This document shows positions 52,692-59,878 of a stretch of 64,000 nucleotides of DNA, piece by piece. Each line of letters starts with the position of its first letter. Within the stretch, counting starts at the first letter, position 1. The position numbers and the translations under genes were made by a program. The notes below the pieces were generated by a model. That model had not been told where the DNA came from. It saw only the letters and a program-made list of their open reading frames with translations, and made no database searches. Source of the DNA: CAWACP01 sp963832965 (lineage in GTDB: Bacteria > Acidobacteriota > Terriglobia > Bryobacterales > Bryobacteraceae); NCBI GenBank assembly GCA_963832965.1, contig CAWHVW010000001.1, positions 248,001 through 312,000 on the forward strand. The letters run 5' to 3'.

Positions 52692-53803
52692 AAGCAATCG
52701 CTATTGTTCCGGGAACCGCGGGTTCGCGCCTGGTGGATCGGCCTGAGCCTGCGATCACCGCACCAGATGAAGTCAAGGTTCGGATCATCCGCGTGGGCAT
52801 CTGCGGCACCGACCGCGAAGAGATATCTGGAGGCCGCGCCGACGCGCCGGAAGGTCAGAAGGAACTCGTCATCGGCCACGAAATGTTCGGCCAGGTGGTG
52901 AGCACGGGCTCGTCAGTTACTCGCGTAAAGGCCGGCGACTTCGCTGTGTTCACGGTGCGGCGTGGATGCGGTGAATGCCCCTGTTGTGAAATGAACCGCG
53001 CCGACATGTGCCAGACCGGCAAGTACCGCGAAAGAGGCATCCACGGGCTGGATGGATACCAGACCGAATTCGTGGTCGATCAGGAGCAATACATCGTGCG
53101 GGTGCCCGGCGAACTGGAGCCGGTCGGCGTTTTGATGGAACCGCTCTCCGTGGTCGAGAAAGCAATCGACGAGGCCCTGCGGGTGCAGATTGTGCGCTGC
53201 CCCGACGCCGCCATCACTCCCGACTGGCTTCATGGGCGCCGCTGCCTGGTAGCAGGACTCGGGCCGGTGGGGCTGCTGGCTGCCATGGTCCTGCGGCTGC
53301 GCCGCGGCGAGGTTTACGGTCTCGACGTCGTCGATTCAAACACCGCCCGCCCGAAGTGGCTGGGCGCGATCGGAGGGACCTACATCGATAGCCGTCAGGT
53401 TCCCGCCGATCAAGTGGAGAAGAAGATCGGCGGTATGGACTTTATCCTCGACGCCAGCGGAGTTGCCGCACTCGAATTCAATCTTCTCGATGCGCTGGGC
53501 CGGAACGGCATGTTCGTCGTCACCGGCATCCCGGGTGGCGATCGGCCGCTCCAGATTTCCGGAGCCGAATTGATTCGGCAGTTGGTGTTGGACAATCAGG
53601 TCATGTTGGGCAGCGTGAACGCCGCGCGCGGCCACTTTCAAATGGCCGTGGACGATCTTTCCCAGGCCCATTTGCGCTGGGGCGGTCAGATCGCGGGCTT
53701 GATCACGAACCGGTCTTCGCCGGAACAATTTGTCGCGTCGAAGGATCAGCATCAACCCGATGTAATTAAAGAAGTCATCGAGTGGTGGCATCCGAGGCAC
53801 TGA
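52688..53803 (+). CDS. gdh: Zinc-type glucose 1-dehydrogenase (MDR family)
   Basis: The 371-residue product matches the archaeal-type glucose dehydrogenase: RVGICGTDREEISGGR with the first zinc ligand Cys, IGHEMFGQV with the His-Glu pair, the structural zinc loop GCGECPCCEMNRADMC, and the Rossmann motif CLVAGLGPVGLLAAMV. It oxidises D-glucose to gluconolactone with NAD(P)+. Its ATG overlaps the GMC gene stop (ATGA), so expression is coupled. With the glucoamylase it would feed a non-phosphorylated Entner-Doudoroff-like route; later enzymes of that route are not in the window. Confidence 0.88.
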   Translation: MKAIAIVPGTAGSRLVDRPEPAITAPDEVKVRIIRVGICGTDREEISGGRADAPEGQKELVIGHEMFGQVVSTGSSVTRVKAGDFAVFTVRRGCGECPCCEMNRADMCQTGKYRERGIHGLDGYQTEFVVDQEQYIVRVPGELEPVGVLMEPLSVVEKAIDEALRVQIVRCPDAAITPDWLHGRRCLVAGLGPVGLLAAMVLRLRRGEVYGLDVVDSNTARPKWLGAIGGTYIDSRQVPADQVEKKIGGMDFILDASGVAALEFNLLDALGRNGMFVVTGIPGGDRPLQISGAELIRQLVLDNQVMLGSVNAARGHFQMAVDDLSQAHLRWGGQIAGLITNRSSPEQFVASKDQHQPDVIKEVIEWWHPRH

Positions 53804-53858
53804 AGGTGAATCGATTCGAACCAGTTCCGAGTCCGGCCCCGATAACCCACTATCGTGA

Positions 53859-54260
53859 CCCTTCTTCAGGTCAAAGAAGCAGAATCAGAAACTGCTGGCA
53901 GAGCACGTTGAGGCTGAGCACGCTGCAACAGCTTCACTACGCGCGCCCAGGGCGACTCTTGCGGCCCTGAAGTCGTGTCTTGCGCTCAACGCGTCGGTCC
54001 TTCGGGATAACGCCTGGGCGACAGTGCGCGCGGCCGGGCTCGTGCCCGGCGATATTGTGAAGCTGTCGCTCGGTGCCGTGGTTGCCGCCCACGTGCGTCT
54101 CGTCGACGGGTCGGCGTTCCTCCATCAGTCCATGCTCACCGGCGAATCCATTTCCATCGAAGCCGGCGCCGGGTCCGAAACGCGGCGTGGCGAGGCGGTC
54201 TCGGAAATTACCGCCACTGGGCCGCGCACCAGGTTCGCACGCATCGAGGAGCGATTCGCA
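53859..54260 (+). pseudogene. Remnant of a P-type ATPase (plasma-membrane H+-ATPase type)
   Basis: One frame, open from 53859 with no start codon, reads ATLAALKSCLALNASVLRDNAW, then LVPGDIVKLSLGAVVAAHVRLVDG and HQSMLTGESISIEAG. This is the actuator domain of P-type ATPases, with the conserved T-G-E-S phosphatase loop. The match fades after ~54245 (TGPRTRFAR). The phosphorylation motif DKTGT, the ATP-binding domain and all membrane segments are absent, and the stretch between GSE and RRGEAV appears shortened. It is a ~110-codon gene scrap. Confidence 0.75.
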
Positions 54261-54374
54261 CCGTGTTCAGGCGTCCTGGGATCACCTGGTCTCCTGTCTC
54301 CCGTGATACTTGCCGCGGCCCGTGGGCGGTGCCCCACCGCCCCCTGCCCAGAGCTGTCACGTGTTAATGAGAAC

Positions 54375-54527
54375 CTACCGGTTCACAACCACGACAGCGT
54401 GATGATGATGATGATGGCGCCGGTGATGGTGATAAACAACAACCACTTTCTCGGAAGCCATCACAGGCTGCACCAGCCCCACGCCGGCCCCGGCAAGAAA
54501 GACTGCGATTGCGATTAAACGTTTCAT
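54375..54527 (-). CDS. Secreted histidine-tract peptide
   Basis: The 50-residue product follows a GGAGA eight bases before its ATG at 54527. A clean signal peptide, MKRLIAIAVFLAGAGVGLV followed by QPVMASE, precedes a mature piece of ~25 residues containing VYHHHRRHHHHHHAVVVV. Such a peptide should bind Ni, Cu or Zn in the periplasm. No family is recognised. It is one of two His-rich small proteins in the window. Confidence 0.6.
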   Translation of the reverse strand: MKRLIAIAVFLAGAGVGLVQPVMASEKVVVVYHHHRRHHHHHHAVVVVNR

Positions 54528-54727
54528 CTTATGTTTCTCCTTCCACGCGATGTTCATGCAGATTGAGGACCACCCCGGAATGCGCGCCGGCAGAGCGGAG
54601 AAACCCGGTTGTTGTGTGGAGATCTTGCCGGTCGCGAAGCAAGAAGTGCCTGGCCGGCTTGTCATTGGCCCGCCTGCGCGAATCGCCTGTGGCCGTGCAA
54701 GTGCTCTAACTGTTACGAGGTGAATTA

Positions 54728-55126
54728 ATGCGTGGACTTACATTTCTGGCGTTATCTGCTGTTGTCGCATTCGGCGTCACGGCTACCGCCCCCAAAGCCG
54801 AAGCTGAGGTTAGTGTCGTCGTCGGCGTGGCTCCCGATTGCCCTTACGGGTACTATGACGTCGCTCCTTATAACTGCGCTCCGGCCGGCTACTATGGTCC
54901 GGAATGGTTCAACGGCGAGGTCTTCATTGGCGCGGGCCCGTGGTTTCATGGCTCTGAAGACTTCCGCGGCAACGTGAATAACCGTCTCCATCCGGACCAC
55001 GGCTACAATGGCCCAACGCCGAAACGTGGCGAAAAGGCCGAGCCGTCCAAGCGCATCGACAGCGCGCACTTCCAGGGCAACGAGGCGCGTGACGGACGCG
55101 GCCACGTCTCCGAGGGCAAGAAATAG
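54728..55126 (+). CDS. Secreted hypothetical protein (GYYGPEWF family)
   Basis: The 132-residue product has a GAGGTGA ribosome binding site and a signal peptide (FLALSAVVAFGVTATAPKAEA). The mature part contains PDCPYGYYDVAPYNCAPAGY, YGPEWFNGEVFIGAGPWFHG and a polar C-terminus rich in Lys, Glu and Gly. Proteins with this pattern recur as hypotheticals in Acidobacteriota and Proteobacteria. Two cysteines could form a disulfide. Function unknown. Confidence 0.7.
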   Translation: MRGLTFLALSAVVAFGVTATAPKAEAEVSVVVGVAPDCPYGYYDVAPYNCAPAGYYGPEWFNGEVFIGAGPWFHGSEDFRGNVNNRLHPDHGYNGPTPKRGEKAEPSKRIDSAHFQGNEARDGRGHVSEGKK

Positions 55127-55275
55127 CCAGCCGGGGATTGGGCCGCGGACGCTGTCCGGCCAACTGGGCCGTGCAGATTGTGGCGGGTAGTTGCGCAATG
55201 TGCATGCCCGCTCCGGCTTTGCGAACAAGGTTCCCTGAACCGGCGGACGGCAATACGCGTGCAGTTCAAACGGCC

Positions 55276-55605
55276 ATGCATGAATCACAACAGATAGCCA
55301 CCGAGCACCGTGACCTTGCCGCCCACGCCCATGGCGCCGGCGCCGAGCGCCATGGAAAAGAAGATCACCTGACCGGGCACGAAAGCTCCCGCCAGAATCT
55401 CGAGCACTCCAACCAGGCTTACCTGCAGTCGCAAAAGGAGCATCAGTCGCGCGCAGCCGAACATGGCGCCAGCGGCCACGCTCACGAAGTGACACCGCAA
55501 GACGTCGCCATCCTCGCTTACCAGCTTTGGCAAACCCGGGGTTGCCCGGAAGGATCGCCCGATGAGGATTGGTTTCACGCCATAAGAGTGTTGCGATCCC
55601 GGTAG
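55276..55605 (+). CDS. DUF2934-containing small protein
   Basis: The 109-residue product begins at the ATG at 55276. The N-terminal ~70 residues are very polar, with many His, Gln and Glu (ATEHRDLAAHAHGAGAERHGK). The C-terminal PQDVAILAYQLWQTRGCPEGSPDEDWFHA is a clear DUF2934 motif (A-Y-x-L-W-x-x-R-G-x-P-E-G-S-x-x-x-D-W). It is often found in stress-associated small proteins; role unknown. Confidence 0.75.
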   Translation: MHESQQIATEHRDLAAHAHGAGAERHGKEDHLTGHESSRQNLEHSNQAYLQSQKEHQSRAAEHGASGHAHEVTPQDVAILAYQLWQTRGCPEGSPDEDWFHAIRVLRSR

Positions 55606-55650
55606 CAGTCCCGAATCCTGTAGAATCGACGGTCAGGGATCGGGGGTCTA

Positions 55651-57127
55651 TTGAGCGAGAAATCTCCGGGCGCCAAAGCTGCCCGGCGCGTTTTCATCCT
55701 GCAGGGCCGGTTCCGCCGGTTCTTTTCCAATCTCGGCCCCGGCTTGATCACCGGCGCCGCCGATGACGACCCATCCGGCATCGCCACTTATTCGATCACC
55801 GGCGCCGGTTTCGGCTATGCGCCTTTGTGGACCGCGGTGTTCTCTTTCCCGTTGATGGCGGCGGTGCAAATCATGTGCGCCCGCCTCGGCATGGTCACCG
55901 GGCTCGGGCTGGCCAGCGTGATCCGGCTGCGCTATCCACGCTGGATCCTGTGGAGCGCCTGTGCGCTGCTGGTCGTCGCCAATGTCTTCAATATCGCCGC
56001 GGATCTCGGCGGCATGGCCGACGTCACGCAGCTTCTCACCGGCGTCCGGTCGCTCTATTGGACGCCCGTCTATGCGCTCGTTCTGGTCTGCCTGCTGTTC
56101 TGGACCAGTTACCGGCTCATCGCCCGGATCTTCAAGTGGCTCACTCTCGCCTTGTTCGCCTACATCGCCGCCGCGTTTCTGTCGCATCCGGACTGGGCGG
56201 CCGTGTTGCGCGCCACCCTGATTCCAACCGTGCAGTGGACCGGCGCGTATTGGGCTACGCTGGTGGGTATCCTCGGAACCACCATCTCGCCCTATCTTTT
56301 CTTTTGGCAGGCCGCGGAGGAAGTGGAGGAAGAGATCGCGGCGGGCAAGTCGACGGTGGAACAGCGCGAGGGCGCGTCTCGATCGGGAACTGCGGCGTTC
56401 CCGGAACGACGTCCTCACCGGCATGTTCTTTTCGAACCTGGTGATGTACTTCATCATTCTCACTTCGGCCGCCACTCTGCACGCGCACGGCAAGACCACA
56501 ATCTCCACCGCGCGCGAGGCCGCCGAAGCGTTGCGTCCTCTGGCCGGCGCTGGCGCCTACTGGCTTTTCAGCCTGGGTTTGATCGGCGCGGGCATGCTGG
56601 GAGTTCCGGTATTGGCTGGATCCTGCGCCTACGCCATTGCCGAAGCGGCCGATTGGGTTGGCTCGCTGGACGTGCACCCGCCGCTCGCCCACGGCTTCTA
56701 TGCGGTAATCGCCGTTGCGATGGCGCTGGGTCTCGGTTTGGATTATGCGGGTCTGAACGCGGTCAGGATGCTCTTCTGGTCGGCGGTGCTCAACGGGGCC
56801 CTGGCGCCGCCCCTGCTGGTTCTTGTGGTGCTGCTCACCAGCAGGGCGGACGTGATGGGCGAACACCGGAACGGCGCGGTGCTGCGCTGGCTGGGGTGGA
56901 CGTGCGCCGGCGTCATGCTGATCTCCACCGTCATCATGTTCGTGACGGCATTCGGTAGAGGGGGGCTAACGCGGCAGCCCCAGCCGCCTTACCCTTCACC
57001 AGCACCCATCCGCCGTGTCGGTGGACCCAGCGATGCGCTTCCCAGCGGGCATGCGGGCGCGGTGGCTGCTCCCACCGTCCCGCATTCCAGGCGTAGGCGT
57101 TTCCGTCCCAGCGATGGTAGCCGTTAA
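55651..57127 (+). pseudogene. Nramp-type divalent metal transporter, split by a +1 frameshift
   Basis: The TTG-started first frame gives ~243 codons with the Nramp hallmark FFSNLGPGLITGAADDDPSGIATYSI (the D-P-S-G metal site) and PYLFFWQAAEEVEEE. After ...REGAS, one extra base near 56375-56380 shifts the frame. The second frame continues DRELRRSRNDVLTGMFFSNLVMYFIILTSAATLHAHG through LDYAGLNAVRMLFWSAVLNG. The joined product would have ~490 residues and is otherwise well preserved. It would take up Mn2+ or Fe2+. The 3' end overlaps the opposite-strand gene by ~190 bp, so its original stop may also be lost. Confidence 0.8.
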
Positions 57128-57272
57128 TCCACACGTAGTCGCGGCCGGGAGGCCGTCCCCGCTCTTCGTGCATCGCATGGGGCGGCCTCACTTGCACCAC
57201 AATCTCACCCGCGGCGGCGTTGAATGCCAGCGCGCCCATGAAAACCACGCCGATCAATCGCTTGAATACCAT
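56934..57272 (-). CDS. Secreted YXWXGXW-like (BcpO-related) repeat protein
   Basis: The 112-residue product has an AAGGAGAT before the ATG and a signal peptide (RLIGVVFMGALAFNAAAG). The mature part shows aromatic repeats: YVWINGYHRWDGNAYAWNAGRWEQPPRPHARWEAHRWVHRHGGW. These are the WXXGXW/YXWXGXW motifs of a small exported family of unknown function. Histidines and arginines are frequent. Its 3' end is antisense to the end of the Nramp gene. Confidence 0.75.
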   Translation of the reverse strand: MVFKRLIGVVFMGALAFNAAAGEIVVQVRPPHAMHEERGRPPGRDYVWINGYHRWDGNAYAWNAGRWEQPPRPHARWEAHRWVHRHGGWVLVKGKAAGAAALAPLYRMPSRT

Positions 57273-57310
57273 AACCCGATCTCCTTTGTTGATTGCGGAA
57301 GGAAGACGTC

Positions 57311-57568
57311 CTACCAGACTCTTCTTCTGCTGAAAGCGTGATAGACCACCAGCAAAACCACGGAACCGACAACGGCCACGAAAAGACTGTAAAGGTTGAG
57401 CCCGCTTACGCCACGGGCGCCGAAAATGTGGAAAAGCCAGCCCCCGGCAAAAGCGCCGACAACGCCCAGCAGGATGTCCACCAGAATGCCCTCACCCCTC
57501 CGGTTCACGATCTTGCTGCCGATGAAACCGGCGATCAGGCCGAGCAGCAGCCAGGCCAGGAACGACAT
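57311..57568 (-). CDS. GlsB/YeaQ/YmgE family stress membrane protein
   Basis: The 85-residue product begins MSFLAWLLLGLIAGFIGSKIVNRRGEGILVDILLGVVGAFAGGWLF, the standard three-segment pattern of transglycosylase-associated (Tag/GlsB) proteins. The frame is open upstream to an ATG at 57691; that extension (MPLALVLCSCAISAYGQ) looks like a signal peptide, so a longer exported form cannot be excluded. The shorter start is preferred because it matches the family. Members are induced by envelope, osmotic or acid stress. Confidence 0.88.
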   Translation of the reverse strand: MSFLAWLLLGLIAGFIGSKIVNRRGEGILVDILLGVVGAFAGGWLFHIFGARGVSGLNLYSLFVAVVGSVVLLVVYHAFSRRRVW

Positions 57569-57809
57569 GGTTTCCGCCCTTTGCCCGGTCAATGACCGGA
57601 GCGAAAAGGAGGATTGTCCGTAAGCGCTAATCGCGCAGGAACAGAGTACCAGCGCAAGCGGCATGTGCCGCATCTTTCTGGGTTGCATCATCTTTTCACC
57701 GCTTCCTTATGGTTTCCAATGCACGCCGGTGAGTTACCGGCTCATGCAGGTCTTGCCGCACGCAGCGGCAGAAATTGCCGCGTATGAAGAACCGATCGCC
57801 CTGCTTCGA

Positions 57810-58802
57810 TTACCGCCGCCCGCCGCGAGAACCTCCGCCGCCGGACGGTTGCTGCCGCGCCTGCATTTGCTGCATCTGCTGTGAGTGTCTTTGCTGCAAT
57901 TGCTGCGTCTGTTGCTGGTGCCTCTGCTCCACTTGCTGCGTTCTCACTGGATCGGCGTTCTGTTTCGACAACTGCTGATGTTCCTTGTCCTGCTGTTGCT
58001 GGAGTTTCTGCCGCTCCTGGTTTTGCTGGGCAATCAGCTTTCCCTGCTGCTTCTGGTATTTCTGGTCCAGTTTCGCGTTCCCCGTGTTAGGAGTGGAGCG
58101 CTCCGTGGGAGGCAGTTCCTTCGGATGGGAAGCAAGGTTCGCCCGGGGAGTCGCCGTGACCGGCGGCGCGCCATGGTTCGCGGAAAATCGTTGCTGCGGG
58201 TTATTGCGGGCAGCGTATGCGTGTTGCGTCTGCGCGGCCACCGGCCCCATATGCCTGCCCTGAGCGGCAGCCTCTTCTTCAGAAGTGGGGCGCGCGCCGA
58301 TCCCGCCATTGCCGCCGTTGTAGCTCACGTGGTTAACGTTCTCGTTCACCCGGGTGTTGTAGACGTTGTGGAAGGAATTGACGTCCACTCGATTCACCGC
58401 GGTGTTGTAGAAAAAGTGCCCGTTGTCCCAGCGGCCGCCTTCATAGCCATTGCCGAAGTAACCGAAGCCGTAGTCGATGCCGCCATAGAAGCCTACGGAC
58501 ATGCCCCAGTAGCCCTGGTTGAAGAGAAATCCGCCGCCGCCCCAACCCCAATAGCCTGGCGTCCAGAGGTACCCCACCTCGGGAGCCATCACCCACGTGC
58601 CCGGCACCCAGTAATACTCGCCATCCCAGGCCCAATAGCCTGGCGTCCAGAGATAGCCGTCGCCGGGGCACATAGGCTGTTCATAGACGGGTAGCTCGGG
58701 AGGGGCGATAGTGACGGACACGCCAACCTGCGCGAAAGACACCGTCGACAGGCACAGGATTGCTCCCGCGAACAACAGCGAACGAATGAAGCGAATACTC
58801 AT
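57810..58802 (-). CDS. Secreted YXWXGXW repeat protein with Gln-rich C-terminus
   Basis: The 330-residue product has a signal peptide (IRSLLFAGAILCLSTVSFAQ). Residues ~48-130 carry tandem motifs: GYLWTPGYWAWDGEYYWVPGTW, then YLWTPGYWGWGGGGFLFNQGYWG. A Gly/Tyr/Asn region and then a ~110-residue Gln/His-rich coiled-coil-like tail follow (KLQQQQDKEHQQL, QQVEQRHQQQTQQL), ending in GGGGSRGGRR. This family is widespread in soil Acidobacteriota; its role is not known. GAGAGGA lies before the ATG. Confidence 0.85.
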   Translation of the reverse strand: MSIRFIRSLLFAGAILCLSTVSFAQVGVSVTIAPPELPVYEQPMCPGDGYLWTPGYWAWDGEYYWVPGTWVMAPEVGYLWTPGYWGWGGGGFLFNQGYWGMSVGFYGGIDYGFGYFGNGYEGGRWDNGHFFYNTAVNRVDVNSFHNVYNTRVNENVNHVSYNGGNGGIGARPTSEEEAAAQGRHMGPVAAQTQHAYAARNNPQQRFSANHGAPPVTATPRANLASHPKELPPTERSTPNTGNAKLDQKYQKQQGKLIAQQNQERQKLQQQQDKEHQQLSKQNADPVRTQQVEQRHQQQTQQLQQRHSQQMQQMQARQQPSGGGGSRGGRR

Positions 58803-58903
58803 TAAAGGTCCTCTCGCCGATTAACAGTGCACGAGGGTGGCCAACCTCTTCCGGGCCGGACAGCCTCCTGGGGACCCGGCACGCCACGTGCACAAGAAAG
58901 TGA

Positions 58904-59107
58904 GTGATTCAAGCCATACACAAAGGCATCGAAATCGAGATGGAGATCCACCAGTTCAAAGACGGCTGGAAGTGCGATTACACCTTGATCCGGCACCCCC
59001 GGCGAGACATAACCATTCATCATGGAGATCGCGAATTCCCGGCCATCGAACTTGCCCGGGAATACGCGCTTCAGGAGGCTCGCGCCGCAATCGATAAAGC
59101 CGGCTGA
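58904..59107 (+). CDS. Small hypothetical protein
   Basis: The GTG at 58904 gives 67 residues; an ATG at 58940 gives 55. The sequence KGIEIEMEIHQFKDGWKCDYTLIRHPRRDITIHHGDREFP looks like a compact alpha/beta domain with no export signal. The ending, LAREYALQEARAAIDKAG, is a regular helix. No family is assigned. It is convergent with the histidine-kinase gene, six bases from its stop. Confidence 0.5.
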   Translation: MIQAIHKGIEIEMEIHQFKDGWKCDYTLIRHPRRDITIHHGDREFPAIELAREYALQEARAAIDKAG

Positions 59108-59112
59108 CGGCG

Positions 59113-59878
59113 TTAATCGGCCGCGGGCAAAGTGAAGTAAAACGTCGACCCCGCTCCCGGCGCCGACTCTATCCAGATTCGGCCGCCGTGCCACTCGATG
59201 GCCTTCCGGCAGAATGCGAGGCCGAGTCCGTTCCCCGGGTGCTCTTTCCCATGCAAGCGCCGGAACACCTCGAAGATGCGGCCCTGGAATGCCGGGTCTA
59301 TCCCCGGACCGTTGTCCTGGACGGAGAAGACCCATTCGGGATCCACGCGTTTGGATGAAATGTGTACGCGGGGCGCGGGCGTGCCGCAGTATTCGACAGC
59401 GTTGCGAATCAGATGGCGCAGCACTTTGGCCAGTATCGCGAAGTCTCCCGTCACCGCCGGCAAAGCATCGTGGGTGACAATCGCGCCGTGCTCCGTGATC
59501 TGCTTTTCCGCGCAGAGGAGAGCCTGGCGAAGCACCGCTTCCATCTCCGTCCGGGAGAGCTGCTGGCCGCCGGCGCCCAGCTCCCCGTAATCCACCATGT
59601 CGGCCAGCAGAGATTCCATTCTGCTCGCGCCTTCCTTGATCCGCCGCAGGAGCGCCTCGGCATTGGAATCCAGGCGTCCGGCCCAGCTCTCGGCCATCAC
59701 TTCGCTGAAGGAGGCCACATCCCGCAGAGGCTCGCGCAGATTGTGAGCCGCCATGGAGACAAACTCTTCGAAGTCCGCGTTCGCCCGGTCCAGCCGCTTC
59801 TCGCGCCTCGGCCAGCGCCTCGCGCACGCCTTCGATTTCCTCTTCCGCGCTGCCTGGTTCAGACTTGCCCATGCTCAT
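59113..59878 (-). pseudogene. Histidine kinase, split by one frameshift near the start
   Basis: The ATG at 59878 overlaps the stop of the upstream gene (ATGA). The first frame reads MSMGKSEPGSAEEEIEGVREALAEA, then breaks near 59801-59806. The second frame continues EKRLDRANADFEEFVSMAAHNLREPLRDVASFSEVMA, which contains the phospho-accepting His (AAHNLREP). The ATP-binding domain is complete: LIRNAVEYCG (N box), VQDNGPGIDP (G1) and GNGLGLAFCRKAIEWHGG (G2). The rejoined protein would have ~255 residues with no sensor domain of its own, so it would act with the upstream hybrid kinase. Confidence 0.75.
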
